From Cyclobacteriaceae bacterium (GTDB lineage Bacteria > Bacteroidota > Bacteroidia > Cytophagales > Cyclobacteriaceae): DNA of 64,000 nt. A program made the position numbers and the translations under genes. The notes under the pieces are model-generated. The model searched no databases, was not told the origin of the DNA, and saw nothing but the letters and a program-made list of their open reading frames with translations. Of this stretch, positions 63,545-64,000 are shown one piece after another. The stretch covers positions 412,253-476,252 of the forward strand of contig JANQSI010000001.1 of assembly GCA_028284125.1 (NCBI GenBank). The letters are read 5' to 3'. Numbering within the stretch: position 1 is the first letter of the stretch; every line of letters begins with the position of its first letter.

Positions 63545-64000
63545 CCACTATAAACCTCAACGGCATCTTCTGGGTTCAATCTTTCGAAAGTAACTTCTGC
63601 AGAGTAGAAATAGGCTCCATCTGGTAATTCTCTACCACCAGTAGTTGTGCCATCCCAGTTGATAAGAAAATCATTTTCATTCTCTTCCGAGTCAAACTCA
63701 AAAATGGTAGCACCAGCCCGGTTGAAGACCTTGAAGTTTAGTGCTCTTACAAACCGTGGACAACTGGTGTTTGAAAATCCATCGATATCTCTGCCAATTC
63801 TGCTCCCAGAATAGAAAGGCCTGAACAGATCATTGACACCATCACCATTCGGAGTAAACACATTAGGCAGAAGGAATTGCGGACAATTGTCATTGCAAAA
63901 TACTTCTGATAGTATACTCTCATTGCCTGATCGATCCACTGCTGCTATCTGATAGCATCCCGCATAGGAACTCAGCCCATCATGAATGAAGAATCGGTCT
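63523..64000 (-). CDS. Surface protein with gliding-motility-associated C-terminal domain (CHU_C), 5' end outside
   Basis: About 159 residues visible and open to the window edge. The end is the CHU_C sorting domain (T9SS type B): FLLPNVFTPNGDGVNDLFRPF, VFNRAGATIFEFDSEEN, WDGTTTGGRELPDGAYFYSAEV and the end VYSGWVKILR. Before it, residues YAGCYQIAAVDRSGNES suggest a fibronectin-III-like domain. Typically a large secreted protein; only the end is here. Confidence 0.92.
   Translation of the reverse strand, partial: DRFFIHDGLSSYAGCYQIAAVDRSGNESILSEVFCNDNCPQFLLPNVFTPNGDGVNDLFRPFYSGSRIGRDIDGFSNTSCPRFVRALNFKVFNRAGATIFEFDSEENENDFLINWDGTTTGGRELPDGAYFYSAEVTFERLNPEDAVEVYSGWVKILR

Noticed and set aside
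1..64000. tRNA, rRNA, CRISPR array, transposase or integrase genes
   Set aside because: No cloverleaf with TTC loop, rRNA core sequence, regular direct repeats with spacers, or DDE/tyrosine recombinase motif was seen on either strand; tRNAscan or an HMM search would be more sensitive.

Overview
The window looks like a chromosomal segment of a Cytophagales-like member of the Bacteroidota. The evidence is a moderately AT-rich base composition, several start regions without a clear Shine-Dalgarno sequence, several TAnnTTTG-type -7 elements, a type IX secretion (T9SS) C-terminal sorting domain, a CHU_C gliding-motility domain, SLBB/FtsX/PadR families of Bacteroidota type, a Na+-translocating NQR complex and bidirectional terminators between short operons. 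I cannot place it to genus. I see no rRNA, tRNA, CRISPR array, prophage or insertion sequence.

Layout. 1-8.7 kb: the end of aconitase, an M16 zinc-protease lipoprotein, another lipoprotein, an NTF2-like protein, a 2-hydroxyacid dehydrogenase and a small outer-membrane barrel. 8.7-13 kb: a sirtuin plus NTF2-like pair facing an ACMSD-type decarboxylase, a TPR protein and a conserved unknown. 13.2-16.2 kb: a tiny basic lipoprotein, gamma-glutamyltransferase, and then a wreck in which two 5'-truncated genes (SLBB polysaccharide export and an alpha/beta hydrolase) are joined head to head. 16.2-25.3 kb: PD40/OmpA protein, alkyladenine glycosylase, DUF2911 protein, a secreted PIG-L deacetylase / 44-aa membrane protein / Na+:solute symporter operon, and a histidine kinase. 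25.4-31.2 kb: small enzymes, a PadR unit, an ECF sigma / membrane protein / Spy-like trio, menC and queA. 31.2-38.9 kb: a DUF6624 protein and two paralogous PadR-FtsX permease cassettes around a DoxX gene. 38.9-44.6 kb: MscS channel, ankyrin protein, fatty-acid hydroxylase-family protein, DUF3078 protein and acyl-CoA ligase. 44.7-51.4 kb: a structured RNA with its own terminator, an Lrp regulator and a complete suf operon (sufBCDSE, a SufT-like gene, a bacilliredoxin). 51.5-55.6 kb: a large T9SS-type adhesin with an S74 auto-processing domain, DUF547 protein and a small barrel. 55.7-63.1 kb: nqrABCDE (no nqrF next to it) and a fabD / small lipoprotein / cmk / ispH operon. 63.1-64 kb: a DCC-family protein and the 3' end of a gliding-type surface protein.

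The groups that clearly work together are the Suf iron-sulfur assembly line (clients here include aconitase and IspH, both with visible cluster cysteines), the NQR sodium pump (its gradient could drive the Na+ symporter), and the envelope genes. Items I consider most worth following are the truncated gene pair at about 15.8 kb, the structured RNA upstream of the acyl-CoA ligase, the adhesin whose predicted self-cleavage site precedes its T9SS signal, and four small genes (57, 44, 51 and 50 aa).
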